DNA from: Ailurus styani
Taxonomy: Eukaryota > Chordata > Mammalia > Carnivora > Ailuridae
Assembly (NCBI GenBank): GCA_002007465.1
Contig: LNAC01000375.1
Coordinates: 483,045 to 547,044, forward strand
Reading direction: 5' to 3'
DNA length: 64,000 nt
Shown here: piece by piece, positions 23,700 to 36,100 of the stretch
Position numbering within the stretch: the first letter of the stretch is position 1
How the letters are laid out: each line of letters begins with the position of its first letter
The notes under the pieces: model-generated
The model's database searches: none
Seen by the model: only the letters and a program-made list of their open reading frames with translations
What the model was told of the DNA's origin: nothing
Made by a program: the position numbers and the translations under genes

Positions 23700-24530
23700 A
23701 ATCAAAGACCAAACAAAGTTCTGGGGGGAAATAACTTCCTCATTAAGACATGAATGGTGAGCAGCTTTGCAAGATTAAGTTGCAATGAGTAGAAGGGAAG
23801 AATGTTCCAGACACTGGAAATAACACATGCAAAAACTCCGAAAGAAGATCAAGAAATTGAAATGTATTCAGTATGGCCTGAGTATTTTATGGAAGGATGT
23901 AGGGGGGTTCAGAAATAAAACTGGGCAGGTAACCAGGAGTGAGCTTTTGTAGCATCTCATCATCTCTGACAAGAGATTTATACTTTTTATTAAGAAGAGG
24001 GAAATAGGAGCCCCTGGGTGTTTCAGTTGGTTAAGCTTCCAACTCTTGATTTCACCTTAGGTCATGTTATCAGTGTTGTGAGATCCAGCCTTGCGTCAGA
24101 CTCCACGCTGGGTATGGAGCCTGCTTAAGACTCTCTCTCCCCTCTCTCTCTGCTCCTCCCCCCTCCACTCACACACACTCTCTCTAAAGAAACAAAGCAA
24201 AACAAAAGTGGAAATGGCCAAAAAGAAGCCACTCCTGGAATTCATAAAGATCAGTGTTGGGTTATTCCTACATTGTGGTAGCTCCAGGGAAGTGAATAAA
24301 TTAGAGAAGAGGTATTAGTTGGAAATTACAGTATTAGTCTAGTTTAGTAATGATAGTGACACAAAGTAAGTGCCAATGGATCCAGAACCAAGTAGTTAGG
24401 ATTGTCACATCTTGGTAAATTATTTGTTATGGGGAGTGTGGGAGACAGAGATCATGGTTGAAACTCTCGCCTGTGACTTCAATAACTGGGTATATGATGT
24501 ACTCTTTGCTGAGCTAGGAAAATGAGAAGC
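23700..24530 (-). mobile_element. Ancient L2 fragment, split by a SINE
   Basis: Reversed L2 body blocks include 'GGGAAGAATGTTCCAGACAC', 'ACATGCAAAAACTCCGAAAG' and, after the SINE, 'ATTACAGTATTAGTCTAG', 'CAGAACCAAGTAGTTAGG' and 'TGACTTCAATAACTGGGTA'. The order matches the L2 at 6925-9090. Divergence is high. Confidence 0.5.
24008..24212 (+). mobile_element. Old Can-SINE
   Basis: Head 'GGAGCCCCTGGGTGTTTCAG', 'TTAAGCTTCCAACTCTTGAT', 'GTATGGAGCCTGCTTAAGAC', CT-rich body and an A-rich (AAAC) tail. The subtype and divergence mark it as older than the GGGCGCC copies. It interrupts an L2 fragment. Confidence 0.88.
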
Positions 24531-24774
24531 AGAGGGTTGACACAGAGTGGAAAACTTTTAACTGATTTTTAGATATGAATCAGACTACTATTTGAAAATC
24601 CACTTGAATTTTTTTTTAACTTAAGATTTGAAAAAAGTTTTAGGTGGTAGGTGTACATTTTGGTATTATATACATTTTAGTGTCATGAATATATCTTTAT
24701 TAAATTTTAATTAAGGAGTCAATGAACAAAAAGTAGATAGCAAAAGTACTGTCAGTTGGATAAAAAAAAGTGTT

Positions 24775-25365
24775 TTATGACTGTGGTACATCAGACAACG
24801 GACTAGTATTTAGTGCTAAAAAGAAATGAGCTATGATGCCATGAAAAACCATGAAAGGAATTTAAATGCATATAACTAAGTGGAAGAAGGCAATCTGGAA
24901 AGGTTGCATACTATATGTTTCTTACCGTATGACATTCTGGAAAAGGCAAAACTAGTGGTAATAAAAAGATTAGTGATTACCAGGCTTTAAAGGGGAGAGT
25001 GGGATGAATAGGCACAGCACAGAGGACTTTTAAGGCAGTAAGACTACTCTGTATAACAACATAAGGCTGAATACATTAAATATATCACGATACATTTGTC
25101 CAAACCCATAGAATGTACAACACTAAGAGTGAGCTCTAAGGTAAATTGTGGATTTTAGGTAATAACGATGTGTCAGTGCAGGTTTATCAATTGTAACAAA
25201 TGTACCGTTGTGGTGGGGGATGTGGATTTTGAGGGAGTCTGCGCATGTGTGGAGGCAGGAGGCACATGGGAAATTGCTGTACCTTCTGCTCTATCTTGCT
25301 GGGAACTTAAACTGCTCTAAAAAAAGTCTATTAAAAATTTATTTTATATACTCTAAGTTTCAGTA
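24775..25365 (+). mobile_element. Old L1M 3' end
   Basis: L1 ORF2 tail and 3' UTR blocks appear in order: 'ATGAAAAACCATGAAAGGAA', 'ACTAAGTGGAAGAAGGCAAT', 'ATATGTTTCTTACCGTATGA', 'TTAGTGATTACCAGGCTTTA', 'GAATGTACAACACTAAGAG', 'AACTTAAACTGCTCTAAAAA'. The frame is broken throughout. Confidence 0.7.
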
Positions 25366-25429
25366 AAGATTACTGCTTATATGGTGTATGTCAAGGGGAT
25401 AAAAACATAAGTTGTTTATCAGGTATCTT

Positions 25430-26110
25430 TCTATCTCAAATCCGTTCAAAAACATATGAACAAACAAATATTGTCTAAGTGTCAATCACAGCTTTAACCA
25501 CAATGGAAACACCCATGAACAAATTTACAGAGAATTTCTGCCATAAGATTCTTACATTTTAACGGCAAGAATCACACCCTAAGTCATTAACATAATTGTC
25601 AATAAACCGTGCACTTTGTTACAGGGTTTTAAAGATAATATATTGAACAAATCATGATGAAGTGAATTGGGAGTGTAGGAGATAAAGTTTGATTAGAATT
25701 TCAAAGAGGGTGCTACTAAGCCTCATTGGAAAACATTTGAGCAAAGGCTAGGAAGAAGTTCAGCTTTAGGGGGCGCCTGGGTGGCTCAGTCCTTAAGGGT
25801 CTGCCTTCAGCTCAGGACATGATCCTGGGGTTCTAGGATCTAGCCCCACAGCCGGCTCCCTGCTCAGCGGAAGCCTGCTTCTCCCTCTTCCACGTCCCCT
25901 GCTTCTATTCCCCGTTGCTGTCTCTCTCTCTCTCTCTGTCAAATAAATAATCTTAAAAAAAAAAAAAAAAGTTCAGCTTTAGCTGTTCCAGCCAAAAGAA
26001 CAATTATACATGCAAGGCTGGTATACATGAGAATCGGCAAGGAGGCCAGTGAACTGAGTGAAGTAAGATAAAGGGAGAGACGCATGGCATGGTTGGTCCT
26101 CCAGAAATGA
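25430..26110 (-). mobile_element. Ancient L2 3' end, split by a SINE
   Basis: It begins with reversed L2 3' end sequence (about 25455-25580) and continues past the SINE with 'ATACATGCAAGGCTGGTATA' and 'GGAGGCCAGTGAACTGAGTG', which match the L2 body order. It is strongly diverged. Confidence 0.55.
25770..25968 (+). mobile_element. Can-SINE with 14-base target duplications
   Basis: GGGCGCCTGGGTGGCTCAGT-type head, 'GATCTAGCCCCACAGCCGG', 'CACGTCCCCTGCTTC' and a poly-A tail. AAGTTCAGCTTTAG occurs exactly on both sides (25756-25769 and 25969-25982). The body carries an older subtype than the youngest copies. Confidence 0.95.
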
Positions 26111-26394
26111 TCTTTTCTTGATTGTTTGTTTTAAATATTTACTATTTTATGTTATCATCTTTAATTCATTATTACTTATTTTTGTTTTCTACTCCCAGAT
26201 TTACTTATCTACTTTGATCAAGTGAATTGGAATTCCTTTATTCAATTTAAAAATTGTGGAATTATCAAGATTCCTTCTTACAGTGGGGGTATTTTGCATT
26301 TTATCTAGTGGTATATACACTCAATTTTAAAAGTCAATATTTGTTGAAACAAATTAGATGCAAAATTATAAAGTGATATGCTAGATTGTGATTT

Positions 26395-26585
26395 GATTTG
26401 ATTTTTTATTTTTTAGATTTTTAAAATTTATTTGTTAGAGAGAGAGAGAGAGCACAAGCAGGAGGAGCAGCAAGCAGAGGGAGAGGTAGGCTCCCAGCTG
26501 AGCGAGGAGCTGGATGCAGGACTCAAACCCAGGACCTTGAGACCATGAGCTGAGCCAAAGGGAGATGCTTAAGCCACCCAGGTGT
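26395..26585 (-). mobile_element. Can-SINE with 16-base target duplications
   Basis: TGCTAGATTGTGATTT is repeated exactly at 26379-26394 and 26586-26601. The body has the reversed tail, GAGAGAGAGAGAGAGCACAA, 'GGACTCAAACCCAGGACCTT' and a shortened head 'AAGCCACCCAGGTGT'. Part of the A-box region has been lost. Confidence 0.93.
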
Positions 26586-26609
26586 TGCTAGATTGTGATT
26601 TCAAAAGTA

Positions 26610-29180
26610 GTGCTGTACATATATAAATGACTCTCTAGCCCTCATCCTACTCATACTAGGAGTCTACGAGGGTTGGAAGTTGGGGATTTGCAAGTATTGT
26701 GGAGCTATACTTGAGTTCCTTGAAGGCCTGGGGAGCAGTGATTGGTGGTGGTATATTCCAACCCTAAACAAATGAAAAAGTCTATAAGGACACCACGTGG
26801 AGTTCTTAATTTGTGATTCTCTGCACTTTAGGAGACACCTTGAGCTGTTGTTTGATTTACAACTAAGAAAGAGTAAGAGACAGAAAAGTGGTTTATGAAG
26901 ATGCTGGTGTTTAGCATTTCCACAGTTTGTAGGGCAAAGAAATAAAGAGTATTTCTTTTGGGTCACAAGAGTCAACTCATGAAAGACAGCCAGAAAGGCA
27001 TTACTTTCCTTTTTTCCCAGAAGGGGAAACAGATCTCAACAGATGATTTGAAGCTCAAAGGATACACGGGTGCTGAGAATGGAATAAATATCCAGGGGGA
27101 TTGGCTCTCTACAGGAAACTGAAGGTATGAGATTCCCCCCATCCCCACACTAGAAATTTTTTCTCAAGACAACACATGTGATTTAGTTACCTGCTAAATC
27201 CAAGATCGTTTATATGCACGATGGTGAGAATTTTTAAGTAAGATCTTTCCTTAATGTCTTTTCTTTGGACCTTTGTACCCTAAGTCCAATCTCAAACTTG
27301 TCAGGAACCACAGTTATTTTTCTGAGAGAGGAGAAAAAGTTTTATGTAGGGGAAAGAGAGAAACCTGGCCATACTTCCACTTTCTTGAGAATGGTTTATG
27401 TGAATAAGGAAAGAAATTTCAACTTTAGATCGTACTGGGTTGTTTAATTTTTACCTAGTACTACATATTTAAGTTCTTGAATTAGAAATATATTTTCAGG
27501 GATATATTTTGCAGATTATATTTTGAATTAGGAATATATATTACAATCTAAAGTCATTGTAATATTTTTAATTACCTAAAAGTAATCATAAAGTTTAAAG
27601 ATGCTGCAGGGAAAAAACAAAGTAACCCAACAACACAAATCCAAAGAAACCATAGGAGAAAATAATTTACCATCACAATCAATGAGTTGCGCATTTTGAA
27701 TGAAGCAGACACACACACACACACACACAAAACTATTCTTTTGTTGTTATTGACAATGTGAAGGATGAAAGAGTAATCCATTCACTCCATCTATAAAAGA
27801 CAAATACTTAAATGCCACAGATTTTCCCTATATACACCACTGGAATTTTATAACTAAATATGACATATTTAAGTACAGGTAAACATTAATATTTTATATT
27901 ATCTATCTCTTCTATTAAAATTATTTTTAATTGCTTATTTTCTCTTTTTAGAGTATATTTTATAGTCTTACTATATAATACTTACATAGACTTGAATCTA
28001 TATTTAGTTTGTTTTATTGCCAACACTAAACTTTTTGTACTGTCTTCCCCTTTCTTCAGTTTGTGTTTTGTTTTATTTTTTTATTCAAAGATGGACTATA
28101 CTTAAGTACCTTATTGAGGAAGATACATAATGATATTAATGATACATAAATGATATAACTTATATCATAGGTACATAAATGATAGAATTACTGAATCCTT
28201 ACTTTAATTATTTTAATTGAAGAATAATTTGTAAGCACCCTATTATGTGTCAGAGAAGTCCATTTATTTGCTTAGTGCATGAAAGGCATTTTGGCAGATT
28301 AAAAAACTCTTGGATTTTTAGCCTTCTTTGTATGACTCTTACCTACCATCCCTCCAAAAGTTATTCAGTTAAGCTTTGTTATCCAAGTCCATTAATGTTT
28401 CTGGTCTGTTTTGGTTTTTTTCTGTGCTTTTCCCTCATCTCCATTCAGTATAACTTGTATGCTTATAAAATTTTTGAATACTTGAAATTAAAATATTTTA
28501 ATGAAATAACACTTGGTATTAGGAAAGTTTGATTTTGCTCAGAGATTAGTGCTCATCTTCTATTAATCTGAGTAATAAATATTTTAATCTGCTGTTTTAT
28601 CTTGTTCATAGATTGGATTTTCTTCATTTGTCAAATATTACACATTTTCCTATAATTATCATCTTTTTTCATTATTTGTCAATTGTCATGAATTTATTTT
28701 TCCGTAATTTCCAATAGGTTGTTTGATACTTAACTGATAAGATCATGTTTATCAAACCTTAAAGAAAGAAAACTTCCATGATTTTACACTATTTTCTCTT
28801 TATGACCACTTCGCCTTGCTTTTTAAGCCAGAATATATTCTCTTGAATCTGGAGGAAAAATTTAAAATGTTCTAAAGTTTTATTCCACTTATGGCAATGA
28901 AAGAGTTTTCATGGCAGCATCTTTGATTAACGGTAGAAGAATCTGGCTTTTCACCTATTATATATTTAGATAACTTTGATAGTTTTCATTTTTGTATTCA
29001 TTCAGGTAATAGCCCTGCAAAAATTCTTTGCTTGTAATACCTGCTTACTCTGGAAAAAACCTCCACTGATGTTCTGCAGGTTGTGACAGCCAAAGATCAA
29101 GGGGCTTTCAGTTTGCTATGGCTACCCAATCTAACAAGAATTCCTACTGCCCATCTATTCTGCTTTTTAGGGCCACTTTT
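26610..29180. other. Non-coding DNA with one (AC)n microsatellite
   Basis: A 21-base AC run lies at 27709-27729. The 103-codon minus-strand frame (26664-26975) has no recognisable domain and may be worn LTR sequence. I cannot assign it. No splice-flanked exon pattern was evident. Confidence 0.45.
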
Positions 29181-29184
29181 TTCA

Positions 29185-29295
29185 TTCATGGAACATTACT
29201 GATGTGCTATATCATGTGAGGAATATTGCTGTAATCTAGCAAATACTGTTTGGAAGGAGATGTTCTCTGCCCTCCTGGAGCTGAGAACATGCCCA
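29185..29295 (-). mobile_element. Short L2 3' end fragment
   Basis: 'TTCATTCATGGAACATTACT', 'GATGTGCTATATCATG' and 'TCTCTGCCCTCCTGGAGCTG' follow the reversed L2 3' end (normally 'tattgagtgcctactatgtg' then 'ctgccctcatggagctt'). Confidence 0.5.
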
Positions 29296-29299
29296 AACA

Positions 29300-31185
29300 C
29301 AACCCTTACCCTGTGGGTTTATCAGGACTCCTTCATGTGCATAGCCTCCTTTTTCAAATGGAACATTCAATTTTTAAAGCAAAAGAAATCAGGTGTCTTC
29401 CTTCTCTTTCAGTTGTCTTCCTTCTCTGTCAGGTGTCTGTTACCTTGTTAAGTGCACTTAGCAGAAAACCCTGGTGACAAGTCTGTTAAGACACCCTTCC
29501 AAGTTTGAAGTTGTAATGTGAGTTTCACCCAATTTTTATTTATATTGGTCATAAATCTGGTGTTCAGTGAGGTGTGAAAAAAGGTGAATACCCATCTTTA
29601 TGTTGCTGTGAGTCAGATGTCACTGTTGTCTGATGATTTCTAAAACATTTTAGACAGTTCTTTGGCAGAGCTCCCTACTGTGGAATCTTTCTGTGTGTTA
29701 GAAATTAATGTACCTGAATTTTATTCAAATTCTTTTATTAGTTGCAAAGGAACTCTAGATAAGTGGGTGTCAACGAATGTATTTGCATGATTTCCTTCAA
29801 TTTCAAGTGCAAATAAGGCTCACATGTATTACTAACCATTAAGAATTTGATAAACCTATCCAGCAGATGGCAGTGCTAGCACAATTTGGTAGATGTTCAA
29901 TGGATTATTTTGGTCATAGCAGTTGGAGGAGGTACCATTTCATTTAAAGGGAATCATTATCTAGCTATAAAGAAATATGATATTATCTATGCAGAGATTC
30001 AATTATGTGTATAGACTATATCAAAAAGTTGTTATGTGTAGAAATGATAATACAGCAATACATATATAAATAAAACTATATATTTGTATAAATATTTTTA
30101 TAAATATATAACAGGAATTTAAATAAAAATTTGAAAAAATACATCAAAATTCATTAATTTTTAAAAATAAAATGATAGAAGCCATTGGGAAAAATAAAAT
30201 AAAATAAATATGTAATATATGATGATATCACCATAAAAATATATAAAAATATTTTTCAAAAGACCCATGTCTTTAATAAATCATTTCAATAAATTTTTAT
30301 ATATAACTAATAATTATATGTAGTTTGTAAAATCCTGGACTTTTTGAAAAAAATACACTAATGTGTATTTTACACTAATACACTAATATTTATAATGCTA
30401 ATTTATACACACATTTTTATTTAATTTATCTTAAAATGCTTTGTGCTTTTTGAATAGCTCTAATTTACAGATTTATATATATGCTTCCTCTAAAATATTT
30501 TATGTCAATTTTATAGTATAAAAGAAATCATATTCATTTAACTTTTGAATTCATGGACTAGATTTTATTGAAGCAGTTATTACCAGGAACATAAATAAAT
30601 TAATAGTTCCTCATACTTATTCAGAATTAGGAAACTTTAACAAAAATCTTGAAAAATGCCATGAAGTATGGTGGGACATTGAGAAAAAGAGACAACATCG
30701 ACATGACAGAATAAGTAAATTAGCTAAGGGAAGTATACATGTCATCAAGATTTAGAAGGCTCATGAGCACTTAAATATAAAAATATTTCTTTTGTTTTTA
30801 TACCATGATTTTCTTCTGTTGTGGGCATTAGATAAATTAGTTATAAAAATGAATAAGACCAAAGAAATTACATTTGAAATTTATTTTTTCCAGAACAACT
30901 TTCAAGAGACTTTTTATAGTTATTCAGTAGAGTTAAATAATACAGTCAATTTTTTTTTTCCTAATCAAAATGTGGTCTATATGCTTTCCATCTAGGGGGG
31001 AGAACAAAGGATACTTGTGTTGCACTTTTACCAGAAAGCACATATTTTGAATTTGAATATTATGACAATAACTCAAGAATTTATTTTTGATTGGGAAAGA
31101 GTGGTTGTAGCTATGCTAGTAACATTTTTCAGTGGTAACATGTGAATTTGATTGTATACACATGTATTTCACCTTTCATAATTGT
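29300..31185. other. Very AT-rich non-coding DNA, nothing recognised
   Basis: The part from 30050 to 30560 is exceptionally AT-rich with many TATATA and AAATAAAATA runs. No gene or assignable repeat. Confidence 0.5.
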
Positions 31186-31189
31186 TATG

Positions 31190-32012
31190 TACTCGTTTTT
31201 AAATATAAAGCTTGCAAAATAAAAAAGTACTCCTCCCAAAACTTTTCTTAATTCCAACAGAGATAATCACTGTAATCAGTATTGTGTATAACTCTCATAT
31301 TTTTAACATGATAATAAATCCAGATTTTGGGCGCCTGGGTGGCTCAGTGGGTTAAAAGCTCAGGTCATGATCTCAGGGTCCTGGGATCCAGCAGGGAGCC
31401 TGCTTCCTCCTCTCTCTCTGCCTGCCTCTCTGCTTACTTGTAATCTCTCTCTCTCTAATCTATAATTCTCTCTCTCTTGTAATCTCTAAAATCCAGATTT
31501 TAAAATATATATATATTATACCATTATATAATATTTTGCTTATTAATTTTGACATTATAAAAGCAGTACGTATTCCTGATTCAGAATTAAACAATACATA
31601 AACAAAATAAAAACCGTTTTCCTTCTGAAAGTACATCTTTGAGTCTCTATAACAATTTCTTTCTTATTAATGATTACATATAACCGTATGAAGTATTTTT
31701 TATCTCTTAGGATTTCTCTACCTCTGAAATTTTTACCTAGTTTTCTTTTGGGGTTTTCTTTTATTTCTTATTGATCTTTAGGAATTCTTTCTATATTAAG
31801 AAAATAAGTTATTGGTAAACTATTAATGATATTTTCCCAATTTTTATTTTATCTTTAAACTTGATTTATCTTTTCTTAGATTTTAGCAGTAGAAATTGAA
31901 AAATGCTATGTTGTCAAATATATCAATCTTTACCTTTGTGGCTTTTTAATATTATTTCAAATTGCACCATACATTTCTTGTGATTAGAATTTAAAATATT
32001 CACACATATATT
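31190..32012 (-). mobile_element. Old L1M 3' UTR fragment, split by a SINE
   Basis: Reversed L1 3' UTR features appear on both sides of the SINE: 'GAGATAATCACTGTAATCAG' on the left, and 'ATTTTTATTTTATCTTTAAA', 'GTCAAATATATCAATCTTTA' and 'GTGGCTTTTTAATATTATTT' on the right. Divergence is high. Confidence 0.5.
31329..31488 (+). mobile_element. Short Can-SINE deletion derivative
   Basis: It starts GGGCGCCTGGGTGGCTCAGT but jumps from GGGTTAAA to AGCTCAGGTC, and from CTGGGATC to CAGCAGGGAG. It therefore lacks two internal blocks (roughly 14 and 26 bases, covering part of the A-box spacing and the B-box side). The usual AAATAAATAAAATC tail is also missing: it ends in CT-rich sequence. Exact 13-base duplications AAATCCAGATTTT flank it (31316-31328 and 31489-31501). 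Confidence 0.9.
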
Positions 32013-32195
32013 TTGTTGTCACTTTTATATTTATATATTGATTTTTTACACATTAATATTATTTCATCTAAGCATTTTGGTATAAGAAAGATGAAGCATT
32101 TGGTTTATGGTTTCCAAATAGATAGATATAGTTATAACCTGAAGGGCATTCACGGGTCTCTGGAGGTGTTTTCTAAAGAGTACTTCCTAGATAAA

Positions 32196-32391
32196 TGGGA
32201 CACCTGGGTGGTTCAATCGTTAAGCATCTGCCTTTGGCTCAGGTCCTGGTCCCAGGGTCCTGGGATCAAGCCCAGCATCCAGCTCCTTGCTTGGCGGGAA
32301 GCCTGCTTCTCTCTCTCCCACTCCCCCTGCTTGTGTTCCCTCTCAAGTTGTGTTTCTCTCTGTCAAACAAATAAATAAAATATTATAAAAA
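32196..32391 (+). mobile_element. Can-SINE, intermediate age
   Basis: Head 'GGACACCTGGGTGGTTCAAT', 'CCTTTGGCTCAGGTCCTGGT', 'CACTCCCCCTGCTTGTGTTC' and an (AAATA)n tail. This is the subtype that resembles bear and seal copies. Flanks AAAGAGTACTTC..AGATAAA occur at 32175 and 32392 with two changed bases. Confidence 0.93.
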
Positions 32392-32446
32392 AAAGAGTAC
32401 TTCTCAGATAAAACATTTCAACAACTCTGATTTCATATAAACAGTA

Positions 32447-32923
32447 CAGATCTTCCTCAATTTACAATGGGGTTACATCCTAATGAACCTATTGTAAGTT
32501 GGAAATATCATGTCAAAAATGTATTTAATACATCTAATCCACCAAATATCATAAATTAACCTAGCCTATCTTAAATGAAGTCGGAACACTTATATTAGCC
32601 TAAGTTGGGCAAAATCACTAACAGTCCATTCTTTAATAAAATGTTTAATATCAAAGGTGATTTATTGAGTACCGCACAGAAAATAAAAATCACAATGGTT
32701 GTACAGGTACAGGATGGTTTTAAGTGTATCAGTGTTTTCACTCTCGTGATTGCAGTGCTGACTGGAGGCTGCGGGTCGCTGTTACTGTCCAGTATCATGA
32801 GAGAGTGTCATACCGCATATCACTAGGCAGGAAAAGATCCAAATTCAAAGTATGGTTTCTACTGAATGAGTGTCACTTTCACACCATAATAAAGTGGAAC
32901 CATCATAAGTGGGGGATGAGCTA
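32447..32923 (+). mobile_element. Non-autonomous Tigger-like DNA transposon
   Basis: The ends form an imperfect inverted repeat: 'TTCCTCAATTTACAATGGGG' on the left against 'CATCATAAGTGGGGGATGAG' on the right. The interior holds 'TAACCTAGCCTATCTTAAAT' and 'TATGGTTTCTACTGAATGAG', blocks I know from a short mammalian pogo/Tigger-class element. The exact family is not named. The overlapping frames (32595-33026) have no other meaning. Confidence 0.65.
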
Positions 32924-33180
32924 TATATCATGCCTTTATTTAAAAACTTGGGTTCTTTTTAAAAATAATTTCGTAATTTATGTTGTAAATTTCGTTGTCG
33001 TATTACAAAATGTAGACTCCAACTAGGAGTGTTGAAGTTTTTAAATGTTATTTTATTCTTCTATCTTGTTTGATAGAAAAATCATTCATAAAATCCCAGA
33101 CATATGATTGTACACTCTTTTTTAATTGATAACAGTAGCACAGAATTCAAATTTTCATTAAAAATAGGGCTTGAATTTTA

Positions 33181-36100
33181 TTTTTTATGTTTTAATTTAA
33201 ATTCCAGTTAGTTAGCATATAGTGTAATATTAGCTTCAGTAGGAGAATTTTGTGACTCATCACTTAAATACAACACCCAGTGCTCATCACAAGTGCCATC
33301 TTTAATACCCATCACACATTTCACCCATCCCCCTGTCAACCTCCCCTCCAGAAAACCTAAGTTTATTCTCTAGAATCTGTTTTATGGCTTGCCTGTCTCT
33401 TTTTTCACCCAATGTTCATCTGTTTCATTTCTTCAGTTCCACATATGAATGAAATCCTATGGCATTTGTCTTTCTGTCTACTGGCTTAACTCTCGTAGCA
33501 TAGTACTTTCTAGCTCCATCCACATCATTGAAAATGGCAAGATTCATTCTTTTTGTGGTTGAGAAATAATCTATTAAATATATGCCAACTCCTCTTTATC
33601 CATTCATAAGTTGGTGGATATTTGGGCTCTTCCCATAATCTAGCTATTGTTGATAATGTTGTTATAAAAATTGGGGTGTGTGAGTCCCTTCGAATCAGTA
33701 TTTTTGTATCCTCTGTGTAAATTCCTAGTAGTGCACTTGGTGGATCATAGTTCTATTGCTGGGCCATGGTACTATTTCTAACATTTTGAGGAAACTCCAT
33801 ACTATTTTGCAGACAGGCTGCACCAGTTTGCTTTCCCATCAACAGTGTAAGAGGATTGCCCTTTCTCCACATCCTCACCAACACCTGTTTCCTGTGCTGT
33901 TAATTTTAGCCATTTGACAGTTGGTATATCCTGGTAGTTTTGATTTGTATTTTCCTGATACTGAGTGACATTGAGCATTTTTTCATGTGTCTGTTGGTCA
34001 TTTGTATGTCTTCTTTGGAAAAATGTCTGTTCATGTCTTCTGCCCATTTCTTGACAGGATTTTTGGTTTTGGGGTATTGAGTTTGGTAAGTCCTTTGTAG
34101 ATTTTGGATACTCTTTATCAGATATGTCATTTGCGAATATCTTCTCCCATTCCATTGGTTGCCTTTTAGTTCTGTGGATTGTTTCCTTTGCTGTGCAGAG
34201 ACTTTTTATCTTCATGAAGTCCCAATAGTTCCTTTCTGCTTTTGTTTCCTTTGCCTCCAGAGACATGTCTAGAAAGAAGCTGCTGAGACTGAGGTCACAG
34301 AGGTTGCTGCCTGTGTTCTTCTCTAGGATTTTGATGGTTTCCTATCTCATATTTAAGTCTTTCATCCATTTTGAATTTATCTTTTTTATGGTGTAAGAAA
34401 GTGGTCCAGTTTCATTCTCCTGTATGTTGCTGTCCAGTTTTCCCCAGTGCCATTTGTTAAAGAGACTGTCTTTTATTCGACTGGATATTCTTTCCTGCTT
34501 TGTTGAAGATTAGTTGACAGTAGAGTTGTGGGTCTATTTCTGGGTTTTCTATTCTGTTCTGTTGATCTATGTGTCTGTTTTTGTGCCCATACCACACTGC
34601 CTTGATGACTACAGCTTTGTAATACAACTTGAAGTCTGGAACTGTGATGCCTCCAGCTTTGCTTTGCTTTTTCAAGCTGCTTTGGCTATGTGGGGTTATT
34701 TTGAGGTTCTCTACAAATTTTAGGATTGTTTGTTCTAAGTCTGTGAAAAGTGCTGGTGGTATTTTGATGGGAATTGTATTAAATATGTACACTGCTTTGG
34801 ATAGTATAGATATTTTAACACTATTTGTTTTTCCAATTCATGAGCATGGAATGTCTTTCCATTTCTTTGTGTCCTCTTTGATTTATTTCATCAGTGTTTT
34901 ATAGTTTTCAGAGTACAGCTCTTTCACCACTTTTGGTTAGGTTGATTCCTAGGTATCTTATGGTGTTTGGTGCAACTGTAAATGGGATTGAGTCCTTCAT
35001 TTCTCTTTCTGCTGTTTCATTATTGGTATATAGAAATGCCACAGATTTCTGTACATTGATTTTGTTTGCTTCAACTTTACTGAATTCATGTATAAGCTCT
35101 AGGAATTTTTTGTTGGAGTCTTTTAGGTTTTCTACATAAAGTATCCTGTCATCTGCAAATAGTGAAAGTTTGACTTCTTCCTTGCCAATTTGGATGTCTT
35201 TTATTTCTTTTTGTCATCTGTTTGATAAAGCAGGACTTCCAGTAGTATGTTAAATAACAATGGTGAGAGTGGACATTCCTGTCTTGTTCCTGATCTCAGA
35301 GGAAAAGCTCTCAATTTTTCCCACTGAGTATGCTATTAGCTGTGAATCTTTAGTGTATGGCCTTTATGATGTTGAGCTATGTTCCTTCTATCCTTACTTT
35401 GTTGAGAATTTTATCAAGAATTGATGCTGTACTTTGTCAAATGCTTTTTACATATATTCTTCCTTGAAAAAAAATATATATGTAATGTTGGGTTCAGTTT
35501 GGTAGTACTTTGTTGAAAATTTTTGCATCCAAATTCATCAGAATATTGGCCTTTAGCTCTCTTTTTTAGTGGGGTCTTTCTCTGGTTTCAGAATCAAGGT
35601 AATGCTGGCTTCATACAATGAGATTACAAGTTTCCCTTCCATTTCTATTTTTTGAAGTAGTTTGAGAAGAATAGATATTAACTTTTCTTTAAATGTCTGG
35701 AAGAAATCCCCTGGGAAAGCCTCCGGCCCCGGATTTTTGTTTGTTGGGAGATTTTTGATTACTGATTCAATTTCTTTGCTGGGTATGGGTCTGTTCAAGT
35801 TTTCTATTTCTTCCTGTTTCAGTTTTGGTAGTGTATATGTTGCTAGGAATTTATCCATTTCTTCCATATTGTCCAATTTGCTAGCATATAATTTTTAATG
35901 ATATTCTCTTATAATTGTTTGCATTTCTGTGCTATTGGTTGTGATCTCTTCTCTTATTCATGATTTCATTTATTTGGTTCCTTTTTCTTTTCTTTTTGAT
36001 AAGGTGAGCTGGGGTTTATCAATTTTATTAATTCTTTCAAAGAACCAGCTTCTCGTTGGATTGATTTGTTCTATTGTTTGTTTGCTGTTTGTTTCTGTAC

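Noticed and set aside
26664..26975. 103-codon minus-strand frame as a possible exon or pseudogene
   Set aside because: I recognise no gene in the translation and saw no poly-A tail or target duplications typical of a processed copy.
32724..33026. 100-codon frame with a valine-rich end
   Set aside because: It starts inside the Tigger-like element and runs into unique DNA by chance.
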